This document shows, piece after piece, positions 27,011 to 35,589 of a stretch of DNA of 64,000 bases. Within the stretch, counting starts at the first letter, position 1. Each line of letters opens with the position of its first letter. The position numbers were made by a program, and so were the translations under genes. The stretch is taken from NCBI GenBank assembly GCA_963775625.1, contig CAVZJM010000003.1, positions 1-64,000 of the forward strand. Reading direction: 5' to 3'. Source of the DNA: JAIBJN01 sp963775625 (GTDB lineage Bacteria; Actinomycetota; Thermoleophilia; Gaiellales; Gaiellaceae). The notes beneath the pieces were generated by a model, which did no database searches, was not told where the DNA came from, and saw only the letters and a list, made by a program, of their open reading frames with translations.

Positions 27011-28278
27011 GCGCCCACCGTACCTGGAGGCACAACCGGTTGCAGCCGCCCCGGAGCGCGCGAGAGCACGAGGAATGCGCCCCCGGAGACGAGCACCGCA
27101 GCCGTTCCGCTCACCGTGAGCGCCAGGGCGGTCCCGCCCGACGCGGCCAGCCACCCGGCGAGCAGTCCGCCGAGCGGAGCGGCGCCGTTGAAGGCGAAGT
27201 AGTAGAAGCCCATCATCCGCCCGCGTAGCCGGTCCGGCGTCGAGAGCTGGAGCGAGGCGTTCGCGTTCGACGTCCACAGGGTGAACGCGAGCCCCGCGAC
27301 GACGAGCAGCGGCGCGGCGCCGGCGAGCGTCGACTGCGGGGCCAGGGCGAGCTCTGAGATGCCGAAGGCTGCCGTTCCCGCCAGGACGAGCCGCGGGCTC
27401 GCCCGCGAGATCGTCGCCGAGACGAGGGCCCCGACGAGCGCGCCGGCGCCGAAGCACGCGGTCACGATCCCGAACACCTCCGGCCCTGCGTGCAGCGTCT
27501 GCTTCGCGAGCACGGGCAGCAGCACGTTGAAGTTGAACGAGAGCGTCGTCACGAGCAGCACCGTGCCGAGCAGCACGCCGGCGAGCGGAACGCGGCGCAC
27601 GAACGCGAACGCCTCACGGCTGCCGCGCACGAACGTCGGACGCTCGTCGCCGCGGTCGAGGGGCACGAGCTCCTCCGGGCGGATCAGCCGCAGGCTCGCC
27701 AGCACGGCCACGAAGCTGAGCGCGTTCAGGACGAAGCACGCACCGGGCCCGGCGGCGGCGATGACCACCCCTCCGAGTGCCGGGCCGAGCACCCGCGTCC
27801 CGTTGAAGAGCCCGGAGTTGAGCGCCACGGCGTTCGGAAGCTCGTCCCTGCCCACGAGCTGGAACGTGAAGGCCTGCCGTGCCGGGTGGTCGACGACCAG
27901 CGAGATGCCGCGAAGCCCCGTCAGCAGGTAGACCATCCAGGGCTCGACCACGCCGCCCAGCGTGATTGCGGCCAGCGCGGCGGCGAAGACCATCGAGGCG
28001 GCCTGGGTGGCGATCACGGTCTTCCGCACGTCGAGCCGGTCCACGAGGACGCCGCTGAACAGCCCAAGGACGGTCGCCGGCAGGAACTGACACAGCATCA
28101 GCAGCCCCACCGCGACCGGTGAGCCGGTCAGCTCGAGGATCAGCCACGCGGTCGCGATGTTCTGCATCCAGGTCCCGGTGACCGAGACGACCTGGCCCGA
28201 GAAGAAGATCCGGTAGTTCCTGTGCTTGCGAAGGCTCGTCCAGGTGCGGCGGTTGGCCCGCAGGAACGCGGCCGTCAC
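27007..28278 (-). CDS. MFS exporter (EntS-like, MFS_3)
   Basis: A 423-residue transporter with 12 helices. RNYRIFFSGQVVSVTGTWMQ followed by NIATAWLILELTGSPVAVG is the typical N-terminus of the EntS/MFS_3 group, and GVLVDRLDVRKTVIATQ is the loop 2-3 signature. Such proteins export siderophores, drugs or other small molecules. It is coupled by overlap to marR upstream (ATG 28278 against TGA 28275) and to the aldolase downstream, so the MarR protein very likely controls it. The substrate cannot be told from sequence. Confidence 0.88.
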   Translation of the reverse strand: MTAAFLRANRRTWTSLRKHRNYRIFFSGQVVSVTGTWMQNIATAWLILELTGSPVAVGLLMLCQFLPATVLGLFSGVLVDRLDVRKTVIATQAASMVFAAALAAITLGGVVEPWMVYLLTGLRGISLVVDHPARQAFTFQLVGRDELPNAVALNSGLFNGTRVLGPALGGVVIAAAGPGACFVLNALSFVAVLASLRLIRPEELVPLDRGDERPTFVRGSREAFAFVRRVPLAGVLLGTVLLVTTLSFNFNVLLPVLAKQTLHAGPEVFGIVTACFGAGALVGALVSATISRASPRLVLAGTAAFGISELALAPQSTLAGAAPLLVVAGLAFTLWTSNANASLQLSTPDRLRGRMMGFYYFAFNGAAPLGGLLAGWLAASGGTALALTVSGTAAVLVSGGAFLVLSRAPGRLQPVVPPGTVGA

Positions 28279-28712
28279 GCGCCGTCCTCGAGCAGCCGGC
28301 GGAGCGCGGGAAGCGCAGCCTCGACCGCGACGAGCTCATCCGGGTCGAGGCGCTCGAGCCGCGCCGCGAGCCAGGCCGTGCGCCGGCTCCTGGCGGAGCG
28401 CAGGATACGCAGGCCTTCGTCCGTCAACGCCAGCTCGACCCGGCGCCGATCACGGCCCGACCGCCGCCGTACGACCAGGCTGCGGGCCTCGAGGCGATCG
28501 ACGTAGGCGGTCATCGCGGGCGCCGACACGCCCTCCCGTTCGGCGAGCTCGCGCACGCCGATCCCCGCGTTCGAGCGGATCGCCCAGAGAAGCGATGCCT
28601 GGCCGCCGGTGATCCCGAGCGGCGTCAGCTCCTTGCGCAGCCGGCGGTTCAGGTGAAGGAGCGTCGGCCGAAGCTCGTTTGCGACCTTGACCGAATCGGT
28701 GGTCGTTAACAT
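28275..28712 (-). CDS. MarR-family transcriptional regulator
   Basis: A 145-residue winged-helix protein: LGITGGQASLLWAIRSNAGI, GVRELAEREGVSAPAMTAYV for the HTH, and VRRRSGRDRRRVELALTDEG for the wing. MarR dimers bind small palindromes and release them when a phenolic or other ligand is present. It heads the operon with the MFS exporter and threonine aldolase. ATG 28712 lies inside a symmetric sequence (28705-28719) that is a good candidate for its own operator, so autorepression is expected. rlmN diverges 70 bases away. Confidence 0.9.
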   Translation of the reverse strand: MLTTTDSVKVANELRPTLLHLNRRLRKELTPLGITGGQASLLWAIRSNAGIGVRELAEREGVSAPAMTAYVDRLEARSLVVRRRSGRDRRRVELALTDEGLRILRSARSRRTAWLAARLERLDPDELVAVEAALPALRRLLEDGA

Positions 28713-28719
28713 TGTTAAC
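28705..28719. promoter_or_regulatory. Palindromic operator GTTAAC-N3-GTTAAC over the marR start
   Basis: GTTAAC (28705-28710), three bases, GTTAAC (28714-28719). The whole 15-mer is symmetric, and the marR start codon (28712-28710, minus strand) is inside it. A minus-strand TAAGGT (28726-28721) eight bases before the ATG is the likely -10 box. A MarR dimer bound here would block initiation. It is conspicuously AT-rich for this genome. Confidence 0.6.
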
Positions 28720-28766
28720 TACCTTACCGGCCGCCACTGCGCTCCCGCATCACCCTTTGGGGCGGC

Positions 28767-28772
28767 TACCGT
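28767..28772 (+). promoter_or_regulatory. Candidate -10 box (TACCGT) for rlmN
   Basis: TACCGT nine bases before GTG 28782, with no ribosome site between them; compatible with a leaderless or very short leader. Weak on its own. Confidence 0.35.
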
Positions 28773-28781
28773 TGAGCGGTC

Positions 28782-29762
28782 GTGGATCTCGACCTCCTCG
28801 AGCAGGCGCTCGCCGCCCGCGGCGAGCCCGCGTACCGCGCTGCCCAGGCGTGGGAGTGGGCGGCGCGAGGCGCGACCGGCTACGAGGCGATGACGAACCT
28901 CCCGACCGCCCTGCGCGACGAGCTGGCGAGCTCGGTTCCCTACTCCACGCTCTCGCTCGTGGAGGAGGCCCGCTCACGGGACGGCACCGTCAAGGCACTC
29001 TTTCGAACCGCTGACGGCCACCCGGTCGAGGCGGTCCTCATGCCCTATCGCGACGGACGGCGCTCTCTCTGCCTCTCGTCCCAGTCGGGTTGCCCGCTGA
29101 CGTGCACGTTCTGCGCCACCGGAGCGATGCGCTTCGGCCGGAACCTGACGCCGTGGGAGATTCTCGACCAGGCGCTCCATTTCCGCCGTGCCGGGGAGCT
29201 GAGCCACGCGGTCTTCATGGGCATGGGCGAGCCAATGCTGAACCTCGATGCCGTGCTCGCCGCCGCGCGCCACTTGCCCGCGCTGGGGATCACCCACCGG
29301 CGGACGACCGTCTCGACCGTCGGCTGGCTCCCGGGGCTGCGGCGCTTCGTCGACGAGGTGGAAGAACCGATCCGCCTGGCGCTCTCGCTGCATGCAGCGG
29401 AAGGCGCCCTCCGGTCGGAGCTCATGCCGGTCAACGACCGCTATCCGCTCGAGGGCGTCCTCGCCGAATGCCGCCGCTACGTGGCGCTGCGGCGGCGCAA
29501 GGTCTTCGTCGAGTACGTGATGCTCGCAGGCGTGAACGACACGGTCGGCCAGGCGCGCGCCCTGGCGAAGACCCTCGGCCCGACGGCGTTCAAAGTCAAC
29601 CTGATCCCCTACAACCCGACCGGTAGCTTCGCCGGCTCGTCGCGAGAGGCGATCGCGGCCTTCCGAGCGACCCTGGTCGCAAGCGGCGTGCCGGCAACGG
29701 TGCGGCTGACCCGCGGCCGGGACATCGCCGCCGCCTGCGGCCAGCTAGCCGCGTCGCGCTAA
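28782..29762 (+). CDS. rlmN: Dual-specificity 23S rRNA/tRNA adenine-C2 methyltransferase
   Basis: A radical SAM enzyme that methylates C2 of A2503 in 23S rRNA and A37 in some tRNAs, affecting decoding accuracy. The 326-residue protein has SSQSGCPLTCTFCATGAMRF with the CxxxCxxC [4Fe-4S] ligands, ELSHAVFMGMGEPMLNLDAV, VSTVGWLPGLRRF, and YVMLAGVNDT then KVNLIPYNP. The family's second catalytic cysteine, expected near the C-terminus, is in DIAAACGQLAASR. The length is normal to slightly short. GTG 28782 is taken as the start. It stands alone, diverging from marR and converging on the ankyrin gene. Confidence 0.93.
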   Translation: MDLDLLEQALAARGEPAYRAAQAWEWAARGATGYEAMTNLPTALRDELASSVPYSTLSLVEEARSRDGTVKALFRTADGHPVEAVLMPYRDGRRSLCLSSQSGCPLTCTFCATGAMRFGRNLTPWEILDQALHFRRAGELSHAVFMGMGEPMLNLDAVLAAARHLPALGITHRRTTVSTVGWLPGLRRFVDEVEEPIRLALSLHAAEGALRSELMPVNDRYPLEGVLAECRRYVALRRRKVFVEYVMLAGVNDTVGQARALAKTLGPTAFKVNLIPYNPTGSFAGSSREAIAAFRATLVASGVPATVRLTRGRDIAAACGQLAASR

Positions 29763-29791
29763 CGGCAGCCGCGGTGGCCGGCGGGTGGCGC

Positions 29792-29815
29792 TGACCCGAG
29801 CGTCGGCTCGAGTCA
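29792..29815. terminator. Possible hairpin after rlmN
   Basis: TGACCCGAGC (29792-29801), loop GTCG, then GCTCGAGTCA (29806-29815): a ten-base stem with one mismatch, 30 bases after the rlmN stop and in the 224-base gap before the convergent ankyrin gene. There is no T-run, so termination is uncertain. I see nothing else in this gap. Confidence 0.3.
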
Positions 29816-29986
29816 ACGCGGCCCAGGATGCACGTCACTCCGGTGCAGTCACACACTCGCGACACCTCGCGCTCACCTCATCACGATTCGTCACACACAC
29901 GCGCGGATCTCCTCGATAGCGTCGAAAGCGGGTGGTGGCCCGGGGTGGCCCCGACCGGCGGAGAGCCGAAAAGCGGCCGCGCGGGC

Positions 29987-30535
29987 TCAGCCGGCCGAGA
30001 GCCGGGCGGCCAGCTCCGGGTGCCCGCCATCGCGAGCAAAGTCGGCCGCAGCACGGCCGTCGTCGGCCGCAAGCTCCGGATCCGCGCCGTGCGCGAGCAG
30101 GAGCTCAACCAGCGGCTCGTCGCCGTGCTGCGCGGCCGCGTGCAGCGCCGTGAACCCGCCGCGCTGCTGCGTGTTCGGGTCCGCCCCACGCTCGAGGAGG
30201 AGCGCAGCCGTCTCCTCCTCACGCGCAGCGGCCGCACTCTGCAGCGGCGTCACCTGCAGCTCCTTGTTGCGAGCGACGACGTCGACCAGCGCGCCTCGCT
30301 CCACAAGAAGCCGCGCGGTGTCCGGCCGCCGGAAGAACGCGGCGAGATGGAGCGGCGTGAAGCCGTCCTCCGTCCACGCGCTGACCAGCCCGGGATCGGC
30401 TGCGAGCAACTCGACAACCCGCTCCTCCCGGCCGACTGCGGCGGCCTCGAAGATGTCGAGCTCAGGCACTGTCGCCAGGATCTCCTCGACGCGAGCCTGA
30501 TCGTCTCGATAGACGGCCTCTAGCAGCTCACTCAA
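29987..30535 (-). CDS. Ankyrin-repeat protein
   Basis: A 182-residue protein with four to five ankyrin repeats: GFTPLHLAAFFRRPDTARLL, VTPLQSAAAAREEETAALLL, GFTALHAAAQHGDEPLVELL and a partial repeat with AADDGRAAADFARDGGHPEL, each ending in the ERGA(D/L) or HGAD loop. Ankyrin repeats are protein-binding scaffolds; the partner is unknown. The start is taken as TTG 30535 (LSELLEAVYRDDQARVEEIL), which overlaps the cupin stop and removes a non-homologous N-terminal extension. It is the last gene of the minus-strand series beginning at mraZ. Confidence 0.8.
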   Translation of the reverse strand: MSELLEAVYRDDQARVEEILATVPELDIFEAAAVGREERVVELLAADPGLVSAWTEDGFTPLHLAAFFRRPDTARLLVERGALVDVVARNKELQVTPLQSAAAAREEETAALLLERGADPNTQQRGGFTALHAAAQHGDEPLVELLLAHGADPELAADDGRAAADFARDGGHPELAARLSAG

Positions 30536-30887
30536 AGAACGTGTCCTCGTCCGAATAGGGTGGCGCACAGCAGCAGAGGAAGCGCAGGTCGCCGCCGGAG
30601 CCCGCCCGGATCTCGTGCCAGGCATGCGGTGGGATGAGGACGGCATCCCCTCGACCGACGTCCCGCTCGTCGCCGTCGACTTCCATCCGGCCGGAGCCGT
30701 CGAGCACCACGTAGATCTCTTCGGCTCGAGCGTGGTAGTGGCGTCGCGTTCGAGCTCCGGCCGCGAGCGTCGCCTCGGCGAGACTCTGCGCGGAGGCGCC
30801 GCCGAGCCGCGCGTCGAGCAGGACGCGGATTGTCGACCCGTCGAGCGTGGTGAACGCTTCCGCCCGCTCGCGGCTCCGCACCTCCAC
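30528..30887 (-). CDS. Cupin-domain protein
   Basis: A 119-residue single-domain cupin. Motif 1 is HYHARAEEIYVVLDGSGRME (H-x-H, Glu) and motif 2 is RGDAVLIPPHAWHEIRAG with the second metal His. Single cupins bind a metal and act as small isomerases, dioxygenases or sugar-phosphate sensors. The cysteine triplet FLCCCAPPYSDEDTF near the C-terminus is often seen in this subgroup. GTG 30887 overlaps the HEAT gene stop by one base, so it is co-translated within the HEAT-cupin-ankyrin tail of the gcv operon. Confidence 0.85.
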   Translation of the reverse strand: MEVRSRERAEAFTTLDGSTIRVLLDARLGGASAQSLAEATLAAGARTRRHYHARAEEIYVVLDGSGRMEVDGDERDVGRGDAVLIPPHAWHEIRAGSGGDLRFLCCCAPPYSDEDTFFE

Positions 30888-31345
30888 TAGACGCGCTTAC
30901 CCCTCAGGGCGGCCGCTGCCGAGCGGGTCGCCTCGCGTTCCCCGGGCACGTCGGCCACGGCAGCACGCTCGTCGATGAGACCGAGCACCGTGCCATCGCC
31001 CGCCTCAGCGAGGGCCGTCATCGCGGCGATCCTGTCCGCGGCCGAGCTCGAGTGCAGCTTGCGCCTCAGGTCCGGGAGCGCCAGCCGGGAGGCCTCCGGC
31101 CCGACGCCCACGAGCGCCGACACCGCCGCGTCCCGCACCTCGGAAACGCGGTCGCGGCTCAGCGAGAGGATGAGCCTCGTTCCGCCCTCCCCGAGGATCT
31201 CCGCGGCAGCCGCAGGGACCCACGCCCGCACGAGGCTGTCTGCGTGGTGCGAGAGATCATCCAACACGACCGCCGCGCGCCCGCTGTCCTCGCCTCCGTC
31301 GAGCGTCTGCGAGAGCGCGCCGATCTCCTGTCTGGCCGTGGTCAC
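30887..31345 (-). CDS. HEAT-repeat-like protein
   Basis: A 152-residue helical protein. The middle shows HEAT/armadillo-type repeats: LVRAWVPAAAAEILGEGG, RDRVSEVRDAAVSALVGVG and AADRIAAMTALAEAGDGTVL. Such repeats make curved protein-interaction surfaces, and PBS-lyase-type HEAT proteins are common in bacteria. No catalytic motif is visible. GTG 31345 overlaps the TGA of gcvPB (GTGA), so it is tightly coupled to the glycine cleavage operon, though a role in it is not known. Confidence 0.7.
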   Translation of the reverse strand: MTTARQEIGALSQTLDGGEDSGRAAVVLDDLSHHADSLVRAWVPAAAAEILGEGGTRLILSLSRDRVSEVRDAAVSALVGVGPEASRLALPDLRRKLHSSSAADRIAAMTALAEAGDGTVLGLIDERAAVADVPGEREATRSAAAALRGKRV

Positions 31346-32838
31346 GCGCCCTTCTGCGCTTCGAGCGGCTCGCCGACGCGATTTGCCTCGGCACCCGGGT
31401 GCTCGTCGAATCCGTACTTGACGATGGCGCGCTTCGCAGCCTTGACCTCGTCGAGCCGTCGCACGGGCCGCCGGTGCGGCGCCTCCTTCAGCGCTCGAGG
31501 ATCGGATGCTGCCTCGTCGGCAATGTCCCGCATGGCCTCGACGAACTCGTCCAGAGTCTCTTTGGCCTCGGTCTCGGTCGGCTCGATCATCAGGGCCTCG
31601 GGAACGACCAGCGGGAAGTAGATCGTGGGCGGATGGAACCCGTGGTCCATCAGCCCTTTGGCGACGTCGAGGGCGGTGATTCCGTGGTCGCGCTTGAGGT
31701 TGCGCGCCGAGAGGACGAACTCGTGCATGCAGAGCCGGTCGAAGGGAAGGTCGTAGACGTCCCGGAGCCGGGCCAGGAGGTAGTTGGCGTTCAGCACCGC
31801 GACCTCGGACATCTCGCGGAGCGCAGGCCCGTAGGCGCGGATGAAGGCGTAGGAGCGCACGAACACGCCGAACGGCCCGCAGAAGCCGCGAACCTTCCCA
31901 ATCGTCTTCGGCCGATCGAAGTCGAGGCGGAACTCCTCGCCGTCGCGCACGATTGCGGGAACCGGCAGGTAGGGCTCGAGGATCTCCCGGACCGCGATCG
32001 GCCCGCCTCCGGGCCCGCCGCCACCATGTGGCTGCGAGAACGTCTTGTGCAGGTTGATGTGGACGATGTCGAACCCCATGTCCCCGGGACGCGAGATACC
32101 GCAGACGGCGTTCAGGTTCGCCCCGTCGTAGTAGAGGAGCGCGCCGGCGTCGTGGAAGATCGTCGAGACCTCTTCGATGTGCTCGTCGAAAAGGCCGAGC
32201 GTCGACGGGTTCGTGAGCATGAGCCCGGCCGTGCGCTCGCCGACCTTCGCCCTCAGGTCGGCGAGGTCGAGGTTCCCGCGCTCGTCGGTCTCCACCTTCT
32301 GGAGCTCGAAGCCGGCCATGGCGACGCTGGCAGGGTTCGTGCCGTGGGCGGTGTCGGCGGTGATGACGACTCGGCGCTGGTCGGATTCACCCCGGTCCGC
32401 GAAGTACGCACGCATGAGCATCAAGCCGGTGAGCTCGCCCTGGGAACCGGCCGCGGGCTGGAGCGAGACCGCGTGGAGTCCGCACACCTCGATCAGAATC
32501 TCCTGCAAGCGCCACATGAGCTCGAGCGCGCCCTGCGCCGCCTCCTCCTCCTGGTACGGATGCAGGTCGCGGAAGCCCGGCAGGTTGACGACGCGCTCGT
32601 TGACCCGCGGATTGTGCTTCATCGTGCAGGAGCCGAGCGGGTAGAAGCCCGTGTCGACGCCGAAGTTCCGGTCGGCGAGAGCCGTGAAGTGGCGCACGAG
32701 ATCGGGCTCGGAGATCTCCGGCAGGCGAGGCGGTGCGCGGCGTGCAAGCTCCTCGGGGATCTCGGCCTTCGGAAGCCCGTGGCTCGGCAGCGTGCCGGCG
32801 CGGCGGCCGGGCTTCGACTTCTCGAAGATGAGCTTCAT
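31342..32838 (-). CDS. gcvPB: Glycine dehydrogenase (decarboxylating) subunit 2
   Basis: The PLP-carrying half of the split P-protein. Together with gcvPA it decarboxylates glycine and passes the aminomethyl group to lipoyl-GcvH. The 498-residue protein has NFGVDTGFYPLGSCTMKHNP, HGTNPASVAMAGFE, LLYYDGANLNAV and FDIVHINLHKTFSQPHGGGG, in which the Lys forms the Schiff base. ATG 32838 overlaps the gcvPA stop (ATGA). A C-terminal extension rich in Arg and Lys (HRRPVRRLDEVKAAKRAIVK) is common in split actinobacterial and archaeal forms. Confidence 0.95.
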   Translation of the reverse strand: MKLIFEKSKPGRRAGTLPSHGLPKAEIPEELARRAPPRLPEISEPDLVRHFTALADRNFGVDTGFYPLGSCTMKHNPRVNERVVNLPGFRDLHPYQEEEAAQGALELMWRLQEILIEVCGLHAVSLQPAAGSQGELTGLMLMRAYFADRGESDQRRVVITADTAHGTNPASVAMAGFELQKVETDERGNLDLADLRAKVGERTAGLMLTNPSTLGLFDEHIEEVSTIFHDAGALLYYDGANLNAVCGISRPGDMGFDIVHINLHKTFSQPHGGGGPGGGPIAVREILEPYLPVPAIVRDGEEFRLDFDRPKTIGKVRGFCGPFGVFVRSYAFIRAYGPALREMSEVAVLNANYLLARLRDVYDLPFDRLCMHEFVLSARNLKRDHGITALDVAKGLMDHGFHPPTIYFPLVVPEALMIEPTETEAKETLDEFVEAMRDIADEAASDPRALKEAPHRRPVRRLDEVKAAKRAIVKYGFDEHPGAEANRVGEPLEAQKGA

Positions 32839-34166
32839 CCCGCCACCTCCGCCAACACCTCCGCCAGCCGGTCGATGTCCGCCGGGCTGCGCTTCTCGGT
32901 CACTGCCACGAGCAGCGCATCGTCGAGCCCCGCGTAGTCCCGGCCGAGCGGGTAGCCGGGGTGCACTCCATGCGCCTGGGCCTCCCGGACGACGTCGCTC
33001 GCGCTCCGTCCGACCCGCACGGCAAACTCCTTGAACGTTGCCTGCTCCGGAAACACCAGCGGAAGCCCGAGCCTCTCCTTCGCATACTCGCCCAGGCTCA
33101 TGCAGGTCTCCCCCAGCGCGAGCAAGCCCTGCGGGCCGAGCCACGACAGGTGGACGAGACCGGCGAGCGCCAGGAGCGTCTGGTTCGTCGTGATGTTCGA
33201 GGTCGCCTTCTCGCGGCGGATGTGCTGTTCACGGGTCTGCAGAGTCAGGACATAGCCACGCTCGCCGCGAAGGTCGGTCGTCTCGCCGACGATTCGTCCC
33301 GGCATGCGGCGAATGAACTCGGAGCGCGCGGCGATGAACCCGTAGTGTGGGCCGCCGTACGACTGGTAGTTTCCGGCGCTCTGCCCCTCGCCGATGGCAA
33401 GAGCACAGCCATACGCGCCAGGGGCCTCGAGCACGCCGAGCGACACGGGATCGACGTGCGCCACGGGCAGGGAGCCCGCGTCATTCGCCGCCGCGGCGAG
33501 GTCTGGGGCGGGCTCGAGACAACCGAAGAAGTTCGGCTGCTGGAAGATCACACACGCGGCGTCGGTGGCCGCCGAGCGAACCTCGTCGGCGTCGGTGACC
33601 CCGCCGCGGTGTCCCACCTCCACGATCTCGAGACCGAACCCCGGCGCGTAGGTCTTGACGACCTGGCGCACCTGCGGGTTCACTGCCTCGCAGAGGACGA
33701 CCTTGTCTCGACCGGTGACGTGCTTGGCGACGAAGCAGGCGTCGGCGGCGACGGTCGCCCCGTCGTATCCCGATGCGTTCGAGACCTCCATGCCGGTCAG
33801 CTCGCAGATGACGGTCTGGTACTCGAAGATCGCCTGCAAGACCCCCTGGCTCATCTCGGGCTGGTACGGCGTGTACGCGGTCAGAAACTCGCCGCGCGAG
33901 AGGACGGCGTCCACGACGGCCGGCACGTAGTGGTCGTAGATGCCGGCCCCTAGGAAGGACAGCTCTCTGCCGGTGTCGACGTTTCGCTCGGCGAGCTCGG
34001 TCAGGTGGGCGACGATCTCCTGCTCGGAGAGTGCCGGCTCGAGCGCGAGCTCGCGCCCGAAGCGAACCTTCTCGGGGATGTCCCGAAAGAGCTCGTCGAT
34101 CGAAGCGATTCCGATCGCGGCGAGCATCGCGTCGCGGTCGGCGTCGGTGAGTGAGAGGTAGCTCAC
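32835..34166 (-). CDS. gcvPA: Glycine dehydrogenase (decarboxylating) subunit 1
   Basis: The non-PLP half of the split P-protein, 443 residues. Typical motifs are LSFLGAGIYDHYVPAVVDAV, FLTAYTPYQPEMSQGVLQAI, ELTGMEVSNASGYDGATVAA and SYGGPHYGFIAARSEFIRRM with GRIVGET. It forms the (alpha-beta)2 enzyme with GcvPB. Its ATG 34166 overlaps the gcvH stop and its own stop overlaps the gcvPB start, so stoichiometric translation is likely. Confidence 0.95.
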   Translation of the reverse strand: MSYLSLTDADRDAMLAAIGIASIDELFRDIPEKVRFGRELALEPALSEQEIVAHLTELAERNVDTGRELSFLGAGIYDHYVPAVVDAVLSRGEFLTAYTPYQPEMSQGVLQAIFEYQTVICELTGMEVSNASGYDGATVAADACFVAKHVTGRDKVVLCEAVNPQVRQVVKTYAPGFGLEIVEVGHRGGVTDADEVRSAATDAACVIFQQPNFFGCLEPAPDLAAAANDAGSLPVAHVDPVSLGVLEAPGAYGCALAIGEGQSAGNYQSYGGPHYGFIAARSEFIRRMPGRIVGETTDLRGERGYVLTLQTREQHIRREKATSNITTNQTLLALAGLVHLSWLGPQGLLALGETCMSLGEYAKERLGLPLVFPEQATFKEFAVRVGRSASDVVREAQAHGVHPGYPLGRDYAGLDDALLVAVTEKRSPADIDRLAEVLAEVAG

Positions 34167-34558
34167 TGGTCGGCCAGGAGCCCGCGGTACGCCACGGCGT
34201 CCAGAAGCTCGTCGACCTCCGACGGATCGGACAGCCGGATGCGAACGAGCCAGCCATCGCCGTGCGGGTCGTCGTTGATCGTCTCGGGCTCCGAGACGAC
34301 CTTCGCATTCACCTCCGCGACCTCGCCGGAGAGGGGAGCGACGACCTCGCTCACCGCCTTGACCGACTCCACTTCCCCGTAGCTCTCGCCCCTGGCGACC
34401 GACGAGCCATCCTCGGGCGGCTCGAAGTGGACGATCTCGCCCAGCGCGTCCTGCGCGTACCAGGTGATCCCGAGCGTCGCCATATCGCCATCGATCCGAG
34501 CCCAGTCGTGCTCGGGGTGGTAGCGAAGGTCGTCGGGGTAGCTTTCATCCGCGGCCAC
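34163..34558 (-). CDS. gcvH: Glycine cleavage system H protein
   Basis: A 131-residue lipoyl carrier that shuttles the aminomethyl group between the P, T and L proteins. YHPEHDWARIDGDMATLGIT is the family N-terminus, and GEVESVKAVSEVVAPLSGEV contains the lipoylated Lys. NDDPHGDGWLVRIRLSDP is the usual C-terminal block. GTG 34558 overlaps the gcvT stop (TAGTG), and the stop overlaps gcvPA. No lipoate synthesis gene is in the window. Confidence 0.95.
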   Translation of the reverse strand: MAADESYPDDLRYHPEHDWARIDGDMATLGITWYAQDALGEIVHFEPPEDGSSVARGESYGEVESVKAVSEVVAPLSGEVAEVNAKVVSEPETINDDPHGDGWLVRIRLSDPSEVDELLDAVAYRGLLADQ

Positions 34559-35589
34559 TAGGACTCCTCTCGCTTGTAGAACGGCTTCCGGACGATACGG
34601 GCGCGACGTGGCCGCCCGCGTAGGTCGATCGTGATCTCCGAGCCCGGCTCGGCAAGGCCTGCCGGGACGTAGCCGAGGCCGATGCCGACCTCCAGCATCG
34701 GAGACTGCGTGCCTGACGTGACCACGCCGCCTTCGGCGATCTGCATCCCTGTGCGGGGAATGCCCGGGTCTTCCATGACGAACGCCACCAGCTTCTCCCC
34801 CGGCCCCTCGTCCTTCTGGCGTCGGAGCACGTCCACGCCGGTGAAGTCCTTGTCGAGCGCACAGGCCCATCCGAGGCCGGCTTCGAGCGGCGTGTGCTCG
34901 GGGGAAATGTCGTTGCCGTGCAGCGGGTAGCAAACCTCGATCCGGAGCGTGTCGCGCGAGCCGAGCCCGCATGGCTCGATGCCTCGCTCGAGGATCGCGT
35001 CCCAGAGATCGACGGCGCTCTCGGGCGAACAGCCGAGCTCGCAGCCTCGCTCGCCCGTGTAGCCGGTCCCGGCCACAAGGCAGGGGATGCCCAGGACCTC
35101 GACGCCTTCGCGAAACGCGAAGGGCTCGATCTCGACTCCGAGCCGATCGAGCGCCTCCGGGCCCTGAACGGCCAGGTAGGCCCAGTCGTCGGAGACGTCA
35201 TCGGCCTGCGAGAGCGCGGCGTGGTCTGCGTCGAGGTTCGCGGCATTGACGACGAGGAGGTAGTCGTCGTCCCCGCGGCGATAGGCGATGAGGTCGTCGA
35301 CGATGCCGCCGCGATCGTTGGTCAGAAGCGTGTACTGCGCCTCACCGGACTGGATCCGGTCGAGGTCATTGGAGAGGCGGGCCTGCAGATACTCGCGGGC
35401 GCCGTCCCCCGCGATCCGGAGCTCCCCCATGTGCGAGACGTCGAAGACTCCCGCACGCGTCCTGACGGCGCGGTGCTCCTCGGCGATGCCCGAGTACTGC
35501 ACCGGCATCTCCCAGCCCGCAAAGGGGACGAGGCGCGCGCCGAGTGCGGCATGTCGCTCGTACAATGGCGTGCGCCGAAGCGTCTGCAC
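34558..35589 (-). CDS. gcvT: Aminomethyltransferase (glycine cleavage system T protein)
   Basis: Transfers the aminomethyl carbon to tetrahydrofolate, releasing ammonia. The 343-residue protein has TPLYERHAALGARLVPFAGW, GVFDVSHMGELRIAG, LSNDLDRIQSGEAQYTLLTN, GYTGERGCELG and LRIEVCYPLHGNDI. The start is set at GTG 35589 because the family N-terminus (QTLRRTPLY) begins there and a minus-strand TAGGAT (35603-35598) is eight bases upstream, allowing a leaderless start. ATG 35610 would add seven residues. It is the first gene of the gcvT-H-PA-PB set, 268 bases after ftsZ. Confidence 0.93.
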   Translation of the reverse strand: MQTLRRTPLYERHAALGARLVPFAGWEMPVQYSGIAEEHRAVRTRAGVFDVSHMGELRIAGDGAREYLQARLSNDLDRIQSGEAQYTLLTNDRGGIVDDLIAYRRGDDDYLLVVNAANLDADHAALSQADDVSDDWAYLAVQGPEALDRLGVEIEPFAFREGVEVLGIPCLVAGTGYTGERGCELGCSPESAVDLWDAILERGIEPCGLGSRDTLRIEVCYPLHGNDISPEHTPLEAGLGWACALDKDFTGVDVLRRQKDEGPGEKLVAFVMEDPGIPRTGMQIAEGGVVTSGTQSPMLEVGIGLGYVPAGLAEPGSEITIDLRGRPRRARIVRKPFYKREES

